From: Viscum album
Taxonomy: Eukaryota; Streptophyta; Magnoliopsida; Santalales; Viscaceae
Direction of reading: 5' to 3'
NCBI GenBank assembly: GCA_963277665.1
Contig: OY728133.1
Coordinates: 386,583,962 to 386,647,961 of the forward strand
DNA length: 64,000 nt
The stretch's first letter is position 1. Each line of letters starts with the position of its first letter. A program made the position numbers and the translations under genes. The notes below the pieces were generated by a model that was not told where the DNA came from, made no database searches, and worked only from the letters and a program-made list of their open reading frames with translations. Below, piece by piece: positions 39,521 through 53,460 of the stretch.

Positions 39521-42500
39521 TATGACCTATGCTAGGTGATACCAATAGGTAAACATCATTCTCAACAAAACACTCCAGAGGTCATCGATAATTATTGGAA
39601 GAAGATTTTTGTCTAGAATGAGTCGTAGTCATATGATTCGTACCCCTAGAAGTATTTGGAAACTACAAAAACATCACCAGACTTACAAGGGTTGTAATGT
39701 CATGTTCAAATAGTCACCTTGCATTTCCAAACACCCAACGCACCATCAGGTTAACCTCACTCATACAGTGCTTAATCCATTAAAATACGATCAAACCCTC
39801 ATTTTCTTATTATAACACTAAAAATGGACTTAATCGAGACCACTTACCCAGATACATGATCAAATAGTTGTCTCATAAAACATTCATTCAATGGAGTTTC
39901 CAACCTTATTCCACAACATTACAAAGGGGGAAATTCTGAGCCCCAGTACCTGAACCATTGTAATTTACTCATAATGCATGCCTATAAGAATTCTAGAAAT
40001 ATAGAAAAATGATGATTGACCAAACAAAATCTAGTTATTCACTCTTTCCAAAAATGACATAGGTGACGCTCTGCACCACACCTGTCATAACCCAACAATG
40101 TGTTTTAATTTGTTCCTTACAACCATTTAAATCAAACACGAAGGATTACAGGTCAAGTTACCTCTAAATAACCTATTTTATAATACAATTCATGGATTAT
40201 GAGGAAGATTTATTTTAAATATAACCACATTTCCTTCTTCCAAGACACCATGTGTTCACAATAAACATGCTCACGAAATCCTATACATGACTTCTAGTTA
40301 TGTTCCATGATTAAAAAAAATATGATCCCAATGATGATTATGAGATAAAATCATATTCACTAAAATATATTTTATTAACTAACCTAGGTTAGTCTATACA
40401 CATGTTATATGTGAGACATTTGTACAATCCAAAACATCAATGTAAGAACATTGACTAAGTCCAGAGTTTCATTCTCTTGGTTGTTACGTAAAAAGAAAAA
40501 GATTGGTTTTTGGGAGTTCGTCTGAGGTGTTTCTACTTGGGAACCCACATATCAAACATGAATAACCAAAAATCAGTAATAACAATGCATCCAGTGCTAT
40601 ACTCTTAGAGATATAACTAACCATCCCAATGAAATTTAAACATTATCGTATTGTAAGACTTACACTATATTAGACAATCAAGGATGATGTCAAGATAGAG
40701 GACATTATCATCTCTTTAAGATGATTACACTAAGAATATTTCATGATTTTAATGAATATTAGGAAGAACACCACTGGCCGAATTCTATTGAAAGAAGTCC
40801 AGCTTCACCTGCCGATGCACTGTTATAACCCGATCACTAGCCTTCACTATCTGAGGAGTCTCATAATAGCTCAAGATAAACCACATAAGTCTATCCAAAA
40901 ACTACACTATTTATCAAAGGTTTCATAAAAAAACAATTTCAAATTCATGATGTTGAGAAAGAACACACATGATTCCAACATTCAAGCCTCAAGGGAATTC
41001 AAGAAAAACCAACTATTTCTCAATGGTCCTGTTAGGATGTTCTTATTATACTTGGAAGGGAATTCATTTAACAAAACTAATGTGACTCTCCCACATCATG
41101 AATGTACTAGTAATCCAATGAATTGATAGACCAATCACTCTTTATAATTCTAGATCTACCACACATTAACCACACACATGATACACTTTTGAGTCACACA
41201 TACATATGTAATGAATTATTCAAGAAATCCAATACCAAAAAAACTAGAATTTAAAAACACATGAGTCTCTTGGATGTAATCCTAGATATTGGGATGAACA
41301 CATATCCTTTGATGTGCAAGTCAATATATTATGGAGATGACCTAGGAATGTACTCAACAGAAAAGGGCTCATTGATTTTTACCAATCCCAAATGGTTAGT
41401 AAAATAATTAAGAACTCGATGGGTACCATATATATCAATGCATACTACAATGAGGGTTAGAATAAAAAAATTACAAAACCAAGATACTACCCACAGGATT
41501 AGTATATCTATGAATTCACGTATTTGATGGCTCATTCAGTAAACTAAATCAAATTCATTCTATTTCGTATGACTGAAAAATAAAGGGATGACCTCCTTGG
41601 ACATCCAAATAGAAGAAAGAAGGTTAGGAGACCTAATAAGATGCTTACCATGCCCAAGTCATGTCTAACATGCTGAAGATGATCATTACATGATTCTCAC
41701 ACCCATAATAAGGGTCAAATATACCATGACCACCCATATGAACAAGGGTTTCATTTAGAATGTAACAGTCCTACTAGGGACAACGACACTGAAAGAACAT
41801 TGAACATCCGAAGAACTCACCATATTTAGAAATGCACTGAAACTACAAGGGTGCTACCTACTACGGTATAGCCCATTACAAAGGATAGGAATCAACCCTT
41901 TCTTCTGGTCATGCTAAATATAATCCACTATGCTCAAAAACCTATTATTTAAGTCACTACAAAGCAGGAGAAGGCCTGTGGAAAACACTCTTATTTTAAT
42001 TCTAAGGAAACTCAGAAAGGAATTTAATCCAAAGACACCACTTATAGGTTCAACTTTTAATGTCATTACCCTTATTCACATTCAAAGATTTGTCATTTAA
42101 AAGATTCATACAAAATGTCAAAACCGCAATTTTAAACACAATCACGTGGTACTAGATTTAACCAATGCTCCAAGGCATAATAGGAAAGCTATATAAAAAT
42201 TTCGTTTAACTAATAATCATTTATTTAAATACTATCAAAATTAGGTAATTTATCACAAAAATTCCTTTTAACCAATAAGGAAGCCTACAAGGGCCCCGTC
42301 AATCCATCCTGGGTTAATCAGAAATAAAACCCTAAAGAAGTTCCATTATTTCTCAAGGTTATAAACATACATAATAGGTTTCTCCAAAATAAAAAGGCCC
42401 CAACCGACCTACCTGGGCTACCTATACTTAATTAAAGATAATCATGTGCCTCAGAACAAGTTTTATACACGTAGATAACAATACTAATGGAAGATAATTG

Positions 42501-43269
42501 TATGAAAGGGATCACTACCCAAGGTATACTACCCCAACTACCCACTTAGAATTCTAGGTATTGGTTTTTTTTCTCATTAGTAATATTCATGGGTTTCAAT
42601 AGACAAAGGGTCAATAGTCCCATGCCTCATTGTTTGTTGGAAAATGTTAAATTTTATTTTATTTTTAATTTCTAGGTTTACACCTTTACTTTTCATAATG
42701 ACGACAAGGTGGGATAAGGACATGAAACTGTTTCACTTTTATGTTTTCATTTTCTTATAAATTCTATCAAATTTTATTTTAAAATAGTTTTCCATCCCAC
42801 CGAATCATGGCCCATAACACGTCATGAATTGAAATAGTCAACCACAAAATCACTGCCCAGATCAACGCAATAATATATATATATACAAATCTTGTATCAC
42901 TCACTAAATATAGGCATACCAAGTAAAGTAAATTAGTGAAATGCACCTATATATAATGGAAATATGCATGACATGTGAATTATAGGTGCATATATGATTA
43001 ATGTTACAATTCTCATTGCCATCATATCATCAACCTAAGGGTGAAATGAAATTCTCAATAAGATTAATAATCAATAACACGACACAACCGACACATTTCC
43101 TGACAGTGAAATGATATCAACTATAATATAAAAAAAGAGAAACAATTATATTTTAGGAAACATGAATTCTACCCCAAACATTGGTTTGTGACTCCCAATA
43201 ATGGATTATGGGAAATTTACAATCTTTTATAATCTCTTCACTATTATCTCCAAATAGTGAATCAAAAAG
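39521..43269 (-). other. Internal remnant with a possible protease end; mostly unassigned
   Basis: At about 40672-40712 the minus strand reads DNVLYLDIILDC, a likely relic of the end of the protease that usually reads DVILGMDW. Between it and the integrase C-terminus lie only 1.2 kb with no RT catalytic box that I can see. The gag that should lie near 41.5-43 kb is not recognisable; the open frame 41329-41535 has no motif I can assign. Confidence 0.35.
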
Positions 43270-43286
43270 GGACCTATCTGATACCA
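43270..43286 (-). other. Primer-binding site (initiator Met tRNA)
   Basis: The minus strand reads TGGTATCAGATAGGTCC, identical over its first ten bases to the usual TGGTATCAGA complement of the initiator Met tRNA. It lies five bases inside the 5' LTR end (CATCA at 43292). Confidence 0.85.
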
Positions 43287-43291
43287 CTTTG

Positions 43292-45967
43292 TGATGTACT
43301 AGACCTGGATCCCACATAATATGTGCTCTAAGCCCGGTGGGCCACATGGCCTTAAGAGAAACTTCTCGAATGCCAAAGGCAACCGACTAGAAGCGAGGGT
43401 GTAGTGTGTGTCTATGGGGGGACTTTTAACTCATTAATATAGTGTATCATAAAATATAATTTTAAAAAAAGAAAAATAGTATAATTAATAAGTAATCATA
43501 TTACATAGAGTAAAGCGACCAATAAATGATAATTAAAATAACTAGAATAATATACAATATTAAATGGGGATTTATTTAATGTCACTAGAAATTTATAAAA
43601 CATTGATTAAATATAGCAAGAATAAATGAAAAATCCAAAGTAGAAAAAATGTAATATATAAAATACCCTAATGATCCCGAGCTACATCTAAGTCATCTGC
43701 TACTAGCTCCATCCTAGAACAGTAAGAAATCAAGTTTCTGAAGAATTTTTCTTCCCTTTATCAACACCTATAAACATGTAATCTAACCTAGGTACCAGGT
43801 AGTGCCTAGTTATCATGTGAGATAAATCACAGTGGGATACCACCAGTGGTTTCTATAACATCTGGACCATATAATGGAAATTTAAATGTGTGTAAACATG
43901 CATATATAATGTAAAAAAGTACAATGTAACAAAATGTCATGCAACTGGTTCAGCCTTCAGCTGGTGTCTAAACATGTAACTCGTTCATTAATCATCTAAT
44001 TTCAAATTTATATTAATAGGTTATGTGAGATATAGAAAATACTAACACCACCTCATGATATTATAAATATTGAAGGTTCCCAAATGTAACAAGGTAACCA
44101 TCAATGATAATTAATATGAAGTGGTTTCATCGAATTCACCAAGGAAACCTAGTCCTCAAGGGCTGCTAACACAGTACTAACTGAGTCTAGCATGGGGATT
44201 AGAGTTTAATCCAATTAGAATCATCGATGTCATTCCCATATTAATGTTTCTATCTCAGTCCACTAAATTCATCCAAGTTAAAATGGGATATAAGAAGTGG
44301 TTGGGCCCAAGGATGTAACCAAGGAACCTCAAGTCCTAATTCATCCATGGAGTGTATTTGAGTGATCCTATAATAATAATGAAGTGATCTTATGGTTTCA
44401 TACCAGGAATCCAAAAGTAAATAAGGATCTGGTTCCCGGGTAGGTCTCACCCAAGGCAACTGATATCCTTGAATCGAAATGGCATCCTCCAGAACTCAAG
44501 GTATTCCCTCATGAATCCAAGAGAAAACATGAGTCAATCATTCCAATAAGTATGTAAAGTTTCATGTGAATAAATATATACTTTAAATTTCATTCAGTAC
44601 AATTAATTTAGATATATGATAACTCTTCCATTAACATTTTGTCTTGGTTCAAGCCTTTCCTTTCATTATTTTAACAAGGCCACATAGCATGAAACATTTT
44701 AATTAAATCCATCTAAGTCATGTTTAATTAGTAAGGTTCACCCCGCTGCCTTCCATGAACATGGAAAGTTGTGCTATAGATGTGCAACAGAACATTCATT
44801 TACATTTAATAATTCCAAGTCAAATAATTAAGTGTGCTTTCCACAATATCATCCGAATAAATTACTTACATTTTTATTCCTACCTTAGGTGGGTCAAGTG
44901 GAAGTGAAAAGGTACAATAAATTAAAAATTTTCTAGTTAATTATAAAATTAATGTGAAGAGGCTTTCCAAAAGTGTAGTTAAGCTCAAACACACCCGAAC
45001 GATGCCTCAAAAGTGTGAAAACACTAAAAAACGGTGTTATGGAATATAATACTACATAGGGTGTTGTGTGTTATTAATATAACTTCCAAATACTAATTAA
45101 ATTTATGTAAAGAGAATAACCATTCTATTTTAATGAATATATGAATGAGATATAAATTCAATAAATGGAAGGTGATGAAACCTGTAGGCCACACACCTCA
45201 AACCCAAAACAAATGAACTTGAGGGGTGGGTTATAGACCACCCACCTATTACGTGTATGAATCTCCTCCCACAATATCCACCAATAATTTTTCTTGAATG
45301 AGAGCCGATTTGAAAAAATGAGCACAAAATCCAAAACATTGATAACTAGTTTGAGAGTAAGAAAAACAAAGAACAACTTAAGAAGACTCGATTACTCAAT
45401 GTTAAAAATATAACATGAATAGCGGAAGCTCGATTTGATCCTAGATAAAGGAGATAATTCAATCCCTCGGTCAGACATATGAAAAGCTAAAAGTGGGTGA
45501 AAATGGAGGTGCATCCCATTGGAAATAATATTAGGGAAGAAGGAGGGGAATATTTAGATAATTAAAGGTAGAATTATAAAATTACCCAAAATTTAGTCTA
45601 TCTATAGTTTGGAAACACAGTTATCCAAAACATGCACTAACCCTGCATGGGTACGTGGAGAAGAGAGGACAGTCACATGGTTAGGCCACAAGGTCTAGAA
45701 AATTGTGTTCCATCATTGTGATATGAATCATTCCGAAAAATGGATACCATCCCCATGTTTTAGACTAATCATGCGTCCTCTATGTACAATTTACCCTGAC
45801 CTTATGACATATCCATTTTTCCAAAAAGTGGGGTTTTGGGCTCCAAACGAGCCCCAGAAACCCCTGATACCTTTTGAACTAATTATTAATCTGAAAAGAG
45901 GTCTAGTAACAAGAGTTAGATAGAAATTTAAAGGATCCATACATGAGTCAAAAACTGTGTTCTTACA
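43292..45967 (-). repeat. 5' LTR of the third gypsy element
   Basis: Begins TGATGTACTAGACCTGG and ends TGTTCTTACA on the plus strand, next to the primer-binding site. It matches 36397-39088 in order. Its length is within 16 bp of the other LTR although many substitutions separate them. Open frames inside (44250-44459, 45130-45376) are repeat-borne. Confidence 0.8.
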
Positions 45968-48900
45968 CTATCTTCTAAAGAGGAATGGTATTCTCTTTAT
46001 AGAATATTGAGAATTGTCATAGATATGATGTTTGTATCTGCACCCTACAATTTATTTGGGAAAGATTTTTCTAATGAAATGAAGGTTTATCATTGGGATA
46101 TTGAAGCCCTAATCCATTCCATAAAATTAAGTTTTTTTCATTCAATGTTAGAATTTGAGATGCTAAGGCCTAAGTTAGATTTGAACAAAGGAGGGTAATC
46201 CTACCAAAGCACTTCTTCAAAATAGGTAAAACAGATATTGAATTTTTTCTTTCTGATACTAGAAGCTTTTTTAATACTTGAACAAATTTTTATGAATGTT
46301 TTATGAAGATTAATAGGAGTAGGCACATATTATTTCCACATAATACTTAAATGGTAACATAATGATAGGTGATGGTGTTGGTCCAGACATCATGTTTAAG
46401 GAGGAAGGATATCCTAACGATCAAATGAAAATTGAGGCTTAAGAATATAACTCCCCAATAGGTTTATCACTATAACTAGTGACCATTAATATAGATAAAT
46501 CCTTATAGGTTATCCGAAAATGGAAGCAAGAAAATATGTTGGTGATCCATATTCATTTGAGGTTGGTAAGTGACACATATTTCCAGTCCTATTTCAAGTT
46601 GATATCTATATCTCTATGATAACTCATTGTTTATGTCCAAATATCATCCATGTTCACTCAAGAAGAAGAATACCACATGTTTGAATGTGTATCACCACTA
46701 TCCCATTTAGTGGGATTTTTTGTGTACAACGACGGTTACGTTCCAAAGGAAATTAGATTCAATATTTTTCCCAAAAATGACTGAAATTATCCCTATGGAC
46801 TTATGTCTAAAGAGTGACCTTATTGGGTCCTCAACGACTATTTATATATATATCCAATATTGGTTAAAAAATAATTAGGGATTTTAGATCTGGAGGCCTC
46901 TTCTTCTAAGGACCATGTTATCACTACTCCATTAGTGGGTGACTATATGCAAGAATATCTTACAGGATTGTACGGAGGTGGATTTTATGAGTCCTATAAA
47001 CTAATATTCAATCTAGAAACATTAGAAATTATCCATATGATTTTATTTTCTATGGATTAACTAGTGACGATTTTCATTTTAGTTCCCTATTTTAGAGCAC
47101 AAATTATTATCTATGGAATATTAGTTATAAGAAGATACATTGCCTAAAAATTGTAAACTCTACAATAGGTTATTACAAAAAAATCATCTGGCATTCATGC
47201 TTGGTGAAATTTATCCTTCCTGATTATAAGGAGTTCAATCAGGACTTGGGGGCACTATCAAAGGATGTGTTTTTTATAGATAACATTTTTTCTATCATAT
47301 CCATTGAAGTGATACTGGTAGAAGATGAATTCATCCCTTTATCAAATGGAAGGGATCAATTTTCCTAAATACTAATGAATTCATGTCTAATTTTAATAAA
47401 ATGTTAAGAATATTACACTAAAAAACTCTTCTTTATCATGAAGAAACTCATATCACTATCATCTAAATCCATTAAACAACAACAATAGTAGAAACATTGG
47501 ATGAAACTATATTGGTTAAGTCAAGGAGTGACAATGTTAGACCATATCATATTAATATTATATTAGAATATATCCCAAAATCAAAAGGTGACTCTAAAAC
47601 AAATTAGGTGGTTCTTGATGATCATCAAATTAACCAAAGGTCCATATGGAAAATCATTCAGAAGAACATTTTTCGAACCCCTCAAGAAGAAATTCTGTTT
47701 GGGATACCTATAAATCATTGTACATTCCAAACTCTAGGACATAGATGGAATGATTACTAATACATTGATGATGATATAGAAGATATCATTTAAACAAGAT
47801 ATATTTGACAATAATTAATTTAAGAGATATTTATGGTGATTTTTCAACAGTCATGGAAACAAATAGACCTATTGTGGTCTATAAATCCTGTCAACATGTG
47901 CTGATAATGGTGATATGGAAACATCACATCACAGAAAAAAAGGATTTAGATGACCAAGCATTTCAAGAGTTGTCTGATCTCCATTAATAACTCTTATCAT
48001 ATATAAGGATGTTAGGGAGAATTAAATTTAAGTTTAGTAATAAAAGAATGAAGTAGAGGATGGTTTCATGATACATGGGATACTACTTCCTCAAATAAAT
48101 GATGAAACTGTGAATTTGGGTGAAATAAGTGATTAATTCAACCAATCCAATCAATAAATTGAGAATAATAATGATTATATAGATAATTTCCTATGAAATT
48201 CCCTACCATTTCCTGAAGAAATCAGGGGGAGAGTCCAAAAAATGTGGTAGTTCCCCCCTTTTGTTAACAAAAAAAACTTACGTTCTAAAATATTTCTCTA
48301 CTCATTGACATATATTACACATTTTATTCTACATCATTATTTTTTCAGAAACTAACAAAGGGTAACATCAAGATAACATAGATACATTTTAATATTGAGC
48401 TTTAATGAACATGTTCAATCTTGATTCACAAATAATTGAGTTGGAAATATTTCCACCTATGTATGGATCACAGATGGGTATAGGCACAATTATCATCACT
48501 ATAATTGTAGATTTGGTCTATTTGGATGATTTATTTCCTTCCTGGAATGGCTCATATATTGGTATAAGAACAAATAACATCACTATAATATAATATTAGG
48601 TCTATTTGGATGAATTATTTCCTCCTAAGTGCGGATCATAGATTGGTATAAGAATATATAATATCAATAAACACATGAGTTAGTCCATTTGGATGAATTA
48701 ATTGACTATATGTGATAATAATCCTGGTGGGGGTTAATAATAAATATTAAAATGGTAAAGAGGGTTTGAGTACCCTAAATTTAATCTTTGATGATCTTTA
48801 TTGAAATACCTGAAAAAATGTGTTTGGAAATTTTGAGTGTTTTATCTTTTTTCAAGGCCAAAGGATTCAACATTAATACCTTCACTTAAGTTGGGATCCA

Positions 48901-50300
48901 ATGATATACCCCACAATATTTGTGACCTATTTTTTCTGTAAATTTATCTTCAGACACATGTTCAATATAAATAGTGGCCAAGGACTAATATTTTTTTTAG
49001 ATATCACTTTATGGGTCTTTGAACTAAAATGTTGTGTTCTTTATCTATTTGAAACACCCAATTTTTCTTAAATCATGTGACATGAATGTATAGTGAGCAT
49101 AGTCTAAACATTGAAATAGGAGTCACTTTTTGGGTTTTCAACTTGGTGAATTATATTCATATTCTCTTTATTAATTTAAGGTAATGATAGTTGTACCACT
49201 AAGGGATAATGTTTAAGGATGTATAACACTTTCTAAATGATTAGAGATATGTGTAGAAATATTATGAAGGGAAAAAATCCAGGGTTAATAAATTTATCAT
49301 TCCCAAAACATATCATCCAAGGGAGAATGCATATAGTTTAATGTAATAATACTTTGGTAGATGTTCCATGTAGTTCAAGGTCATGTTAAGAGGACCATAA
49401 AAGGTTCACGAATGAGATTTCACATCCTTACATTGAAAATGAGTATGAAGTATTAGGGGAAATCATCAAGGATTTCAAATCCACTTGAATAGTTGGATTA
49501 TGGGAAATTTAAATCATGTCAAAGGCATCTCAAATTACAAATAATGAGATGAGGATCATATATTATGGATGAAACCTGACCACATTTAAATAATGGATTT
49601 CTATATAATAGTTCAAGGGAATTAATATTTTAAAGGAAATTTTATTTAGGATGAAAATATCCCTCTACGTGACATGAAAAATTAGGGGTGGATATGTAAA
49701 TCTACATAAATAGTGTTGGTACCAAGTTCGATGAACATGGTTTTTTGGATGATGAATGAATGTTGTGTTGATTGGTTTGAATTTGGTACCTTTATTAAAA
49801 ATCAATTCACTTTGTATGTTTGGATGACCATAAGGAATAATACACTAGACTCAGATAATCAGATACAATTTTCATAAAAAAATTCATATGTTTCAATTAT
49901 CTATTATGAAGTTGTTTTCTGTATAAAATGGTTTTTTTCACTCACTATGGGTTTAGAATAATATTTATGAATTAAGTTAGAAGTTGTATTAGTGTCTAAA
50001 TGATTCCATATTTAATCTGATGATGCTTGGGTGTTTTTTTATGTTTTAAAAATTTTGAGCTATCTATAAAATTGTAATTCAAGATTTATAAAATAAATGG
50101 GGTGAAATGGTGTCTATATTTTGTTAGTGGTTTGAAAATAGGTTTGAGTTTCTATTTGAAGTACAAAATGTTCTGAGATGATGGGAAGTCATAGATAATT
50201 CCAATGTAATTCCGAAAATGATAAGCCAATCCTAATTCTCTTAACACCATGAGGAATGAATTGTACTTTCATGATTTTGTAGAAGAATGTATTTTATGAT
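45968..50300. other. Unassigned AT-rich region
   Basis: Stop-rich in all frames. Short plus-strand open frames at 46007-46198 and 47805-47987 show no known motif. Scattered coding-like stretches (for example near 46660-46760) cannot be assigned. It is probably very old retroelement DNA. A short tandem repeat lies at 48420-48690. Confidence 0.4.
48420..48690. repeat. Short tandem repeat, about three units of 75-90 bp
   Basis: Units share TTGGATGAATTATTTCC, then GGATCATAGATTGGTATA and ACATCACTATAAT, with anchors near 48474, 48558 and 48633. No coding pattern is seen. Confidence 0.5.
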
Positions 50301-52133
50301 GTTAAATTATTATAGACTCATTTCATGGGTGAGAGTTTCACTAGATGATATATTTTTTTGAAGTATTTGATGTTTGATGTTACTGAAGTCGAAGATTTTA
50401 TAATGTTCTGGTTGATTGATATACTGGATTGACTGATCTGTTATATTGTATGATTCATTAGTATATCTAATCCATTGAATGAATCTATCCATAAGATAAT
50501 TTATAGTATTATAGAATATATAATAAATATGTTTCTATTGATACTCTTCTATAATACATGGTGTTTCACCGATCAATCAGAGGAATTAAAACATTGATAC
50601 TTCAGGAAAAGGTTTTGGTATTAATAGTGCATCATATATAGAGTCCTATCAGAGGAAAATCAGGAATGATTTGTTGACATAGATTAGTAAGATAGAATTC
50701 TTGGGATTGACCAACTTGATGAAGATCAACATTATAGTCAACCATTTTCATTGAACAAAACAACTGATTTATTCAATTAGGTGAAGATTCATTAGACAAG
50801 GAGTGATGTCAATCCATCATATTGATGTCGAGATTGATCCATTAGATGGAGGCCAACACCAATAAGTCATTATTTAATGGAAGTCATCATTTTTTATCAA
50901 AGTAATTTTGTTTTGAAAAGGTATTAGATGTATTTTAAATGGGGTTAGTTAATGCTAAAAAGTTTTAATAATGTTTATGGAATAATTATTTTAATGTTTC
51001 AGTTCGTAAAAAGCTTGGAAAGGAGAAGTTATTAATTTTTTTTCAAGTGGTATGGAATAATGAAATAAGGGTATTTATTCTTACATGTGTTTAATAATAA
51101 TGATGATTATCAAAAATAAAATTATAATCAGACTGAATAGTTGATAAGAATCCTGAAGCTAGATGATGTTGTGATAAGATTTGAGATGTTTTGAGATGGA
51201 TCAAGAAGAATTGAGAAGCACTGAATAAGTCCATGATGAAGTCAAAATGAAGGTCAAATTCTTTCTTATGAAAATTGTTCTAAGAGGGAAACTGAAATTA
51301 GTATCCTAAGCATTCCACTTTTGGATCACCTATAAATAGAAGAAAGTATATTGTACCTTCTGAAGACAAAGTACTTCACACATGCATAAGTTTGAGTGAA
51401 CGCACTAAATGTTTTGTGGTTGAAGATATTTTCAGACTGAGTTTTGCTGAGTATGATTTATGAATAGTGGAATCATAAATAATTAGTTACCAGACAAAAA
51501 TGAATAATCAGATTATGATTTTTGGGGAATGAAATAAGCCAGTCATAATTATTTCCAAATGATCTATTTATACTAATTTTATAGATTTATGAAGCCGGTA
51601 TGATCCAACAGACTGAGTTTTTTGTACAAAGTCCAGAAATTTTTTTCCTACCTACTGTTGGGTATGAAATTTAAGAATTATTTTTGGAATAATTAAAAAT
51701 GTTGAATTTGGTAAGGAATCACATTGAAATGGTTGGAACCAACTGGGGAAGGTTTCTAAACTTGTTACACAAACTTGTTTTACATCATTTGTGCTAGAAG
51801 AATAACATGCACTATTAAATTGATCATTTTCCTACATAAGCGCAAGGTAATTTTCTAATTGATGTAGCTATATAAAATGATTAATTTAAATTAGATTATG
51901 TAGTGTTGGATTATTTCAAAACCATTCCAAGGAATAGCAACTCTGATTAAATAGTTATCCTTGTAAATACTTCAATTGTTATGGATGTGTAAATGTTTTT
52001 TTTCATCAAAGTCATAACTATTTAAAATGCGGATAAGTTTTTTATATAATAAACATAACATAAAAGGAAAACCATATAATTGATTCACCCCTCACCCTAT
52101 CAGTGATACAATTATCTTGGGTGGTCCTTTTTA
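50300..52133 (+). repeat. Probable 5' LTR of the copia element (left limit uncertain)
   Basis: The region ends just before the primer-binding site with GATTCACCCCTCACCC and a CTTGGGTGGTCC stretch, a pattern common at the 3' ends of such copia LTRs. It has a TATA box at 51331. The U3 part holds repeated GATTGA/GACTGA words near 50400-50460. The start is a guess. Confidence 0.4.
51331..51340 (+). promoter_or_regulatory. Probable copia LTR TATA box
   Basis: CACCTATAAATAGAAG is a strong plant TATA-box match, 800 bp upstream of the primer-binding site in the sense of transcription. A start site around 51360 would leave about 770 bp of R-U5. Confidence 0.55.
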
Positions 52134-52134
52134 A

Positions 52135-52148
52135 TTGGTATCTAAAAA
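52135..52148 (+). other. Copia primer-binding site
   Basis: AATTGGTATCTAAAA resembles TTGGTATCAGAGC, the complement of the initiator Met tRNA end used by most plant copia elements, with the last bases decayed. Confidence 0.6.
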
Positions 52149-52196
52149 TTGATTCCATTTTTTTACACATCATTGATGTTTTTAGGAGAATTTGCG

Positions 52197-53460
52197 ATGG
52201 AAATTTTGAATTTTTTGAATAGTAAGGGGATTTTAGCCTCTAATGGGAAGAACTATCATATCTAGAAAGATAGAATGTCTCCCTATCTTATGTCTCTTGG
52301 GTATGAGGTTTTGGAAGATCTATAGATGGATTTAATCCTTCTGTTGATAATGATCCTCTTAAATCTATGGATAAGATGAATTATGATAATTATGGAAGGG
52401 ATAAGAATGTTTTAGTCTTATCACATTAGGTTGTAAATTATTTAGATTAAAGATAGTTTCAAATTCTAATGAAATCTGGGAAAAGTTGAAAAACATTTAT
52501 GAAGTAAATAGGAAGGTTAATAGGGAAATGTTACAAATCTAGAGGCTGGAGTATGATAATCTAAAAATGGATGAGTATGAGTCTATTGGTGACCTTTATA
52601 CAAGGGTGAATGAAATTATCAGATCCATAATATGTCTTGGTGGGAATCCTAATGATTCATCAATTATTTAAAATATCTTTAGAATTCTTCTGAATAATAT
52701 TTATTCTAAAGTTTCATATTAGTAACATAGAGATCCTAAACCACTATCTTTGTATAACCTTTATAGAACTCTCATTACCTAGGAAATGAGTTGGCGGAAA
52801 GTGAATAATGAAAAAAGTAATGTTAATTGAGAAATTTTCTTCAAATATGTTAGGAAAGGTATGTATAAGAAGATTCTTGAAGGATAATTAGTGATTCTGA
52901 ATTTGAAACTGATTTTATTAACAATATGGATGAATTTTTATCCTTGTTTTATAAAAAATTTAAAATAGGTACAAAAATAAATGAAGGTATGCGACCCTTG
53001 AAATTTTCTGACTCTGGTGTTGTTGGGAACATTGGTAAAAACATACCTTGAGGAAATAATGAAGAAGATAATGATAAAGATGATACAAGGCCAATATGAT
53101 ATTGGAATAAATAAGGCTATAAATAAAAATATTATTCCAAGGGAATACATAAAAATTTCTCCAAATCCATAAGGATAAATGTTTAAATGAAGAGTTTCTA
53201 AGTATTAGTTCTGGGGATGAAGTACCAAAGTCATAATTTCATCTAAAATGGGATTTGAAATAATGTATCATAAATATTGTATGAAATGGAAGAAAAATAA
53301 AAAAGATGAAGAATGAATGTACTATAGAAAAAATAAAGAATTTATTCTTGAAGATAGAGCTAAGTTACTTGAAGAGGTTGATTTTCTGAAGAAGGCTTTA
53401 GAGAAGGAAAAGAATCAGAATGATCATCCTATATTAAGGATGAATAAAAAAGATGAATAG
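52197..53460 (+). pseudogene. Copia gag relic (DUF4219/UBN2 type)
   Basis: From the ATG at 52197 the frame reads LASNGKNYHI, a stop where Trp is usual, KDRMSPYLMSLGYEV, matching the N-terminal domain of copia gag. At about 52440-52830 comes the UBN2 domain: NEIWEKLKNIYE, LEYDNLKMDEYESIGDLYTRV, NEIIRSI, and later LYRTLIT and EMSW. A very decayed Cys-rich knuckle may lie near 53090-53150. At 53338-53460 a Glu/Lys-rich stretch (AKLLEEVDFLKKALEKEK) predicts a coiled coil. Stops and frame changes occur throughout. Trp codons turned to TAG fit deamination. Confidence 0.7.

Larger units (their letters stand above)
36397..45967 (-). mobile_element. Third Ty3/gypsy element with paired 2.7-kb LTRs, pol largely deleted
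   Basis: Direct repeats 36397-39088 (2692 bp) and 43292-45967 (2676 bp) flank 4.2 kb of internal sequence. A polypurine tract adjoins the left LTR and a good primer-binding site adjoins the right LTR, both on the minus strand. The internal part holds a protease-end relic (about 40.7 kb) and the integrase C-terminus (39.1-39.5 kb), with too little room between them for RT, RNase H and the integrase core. Flanking 5-bp sequences (TAGAA and CTATC) do not match, so no target duplication is evident. Confidence 0.8.
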
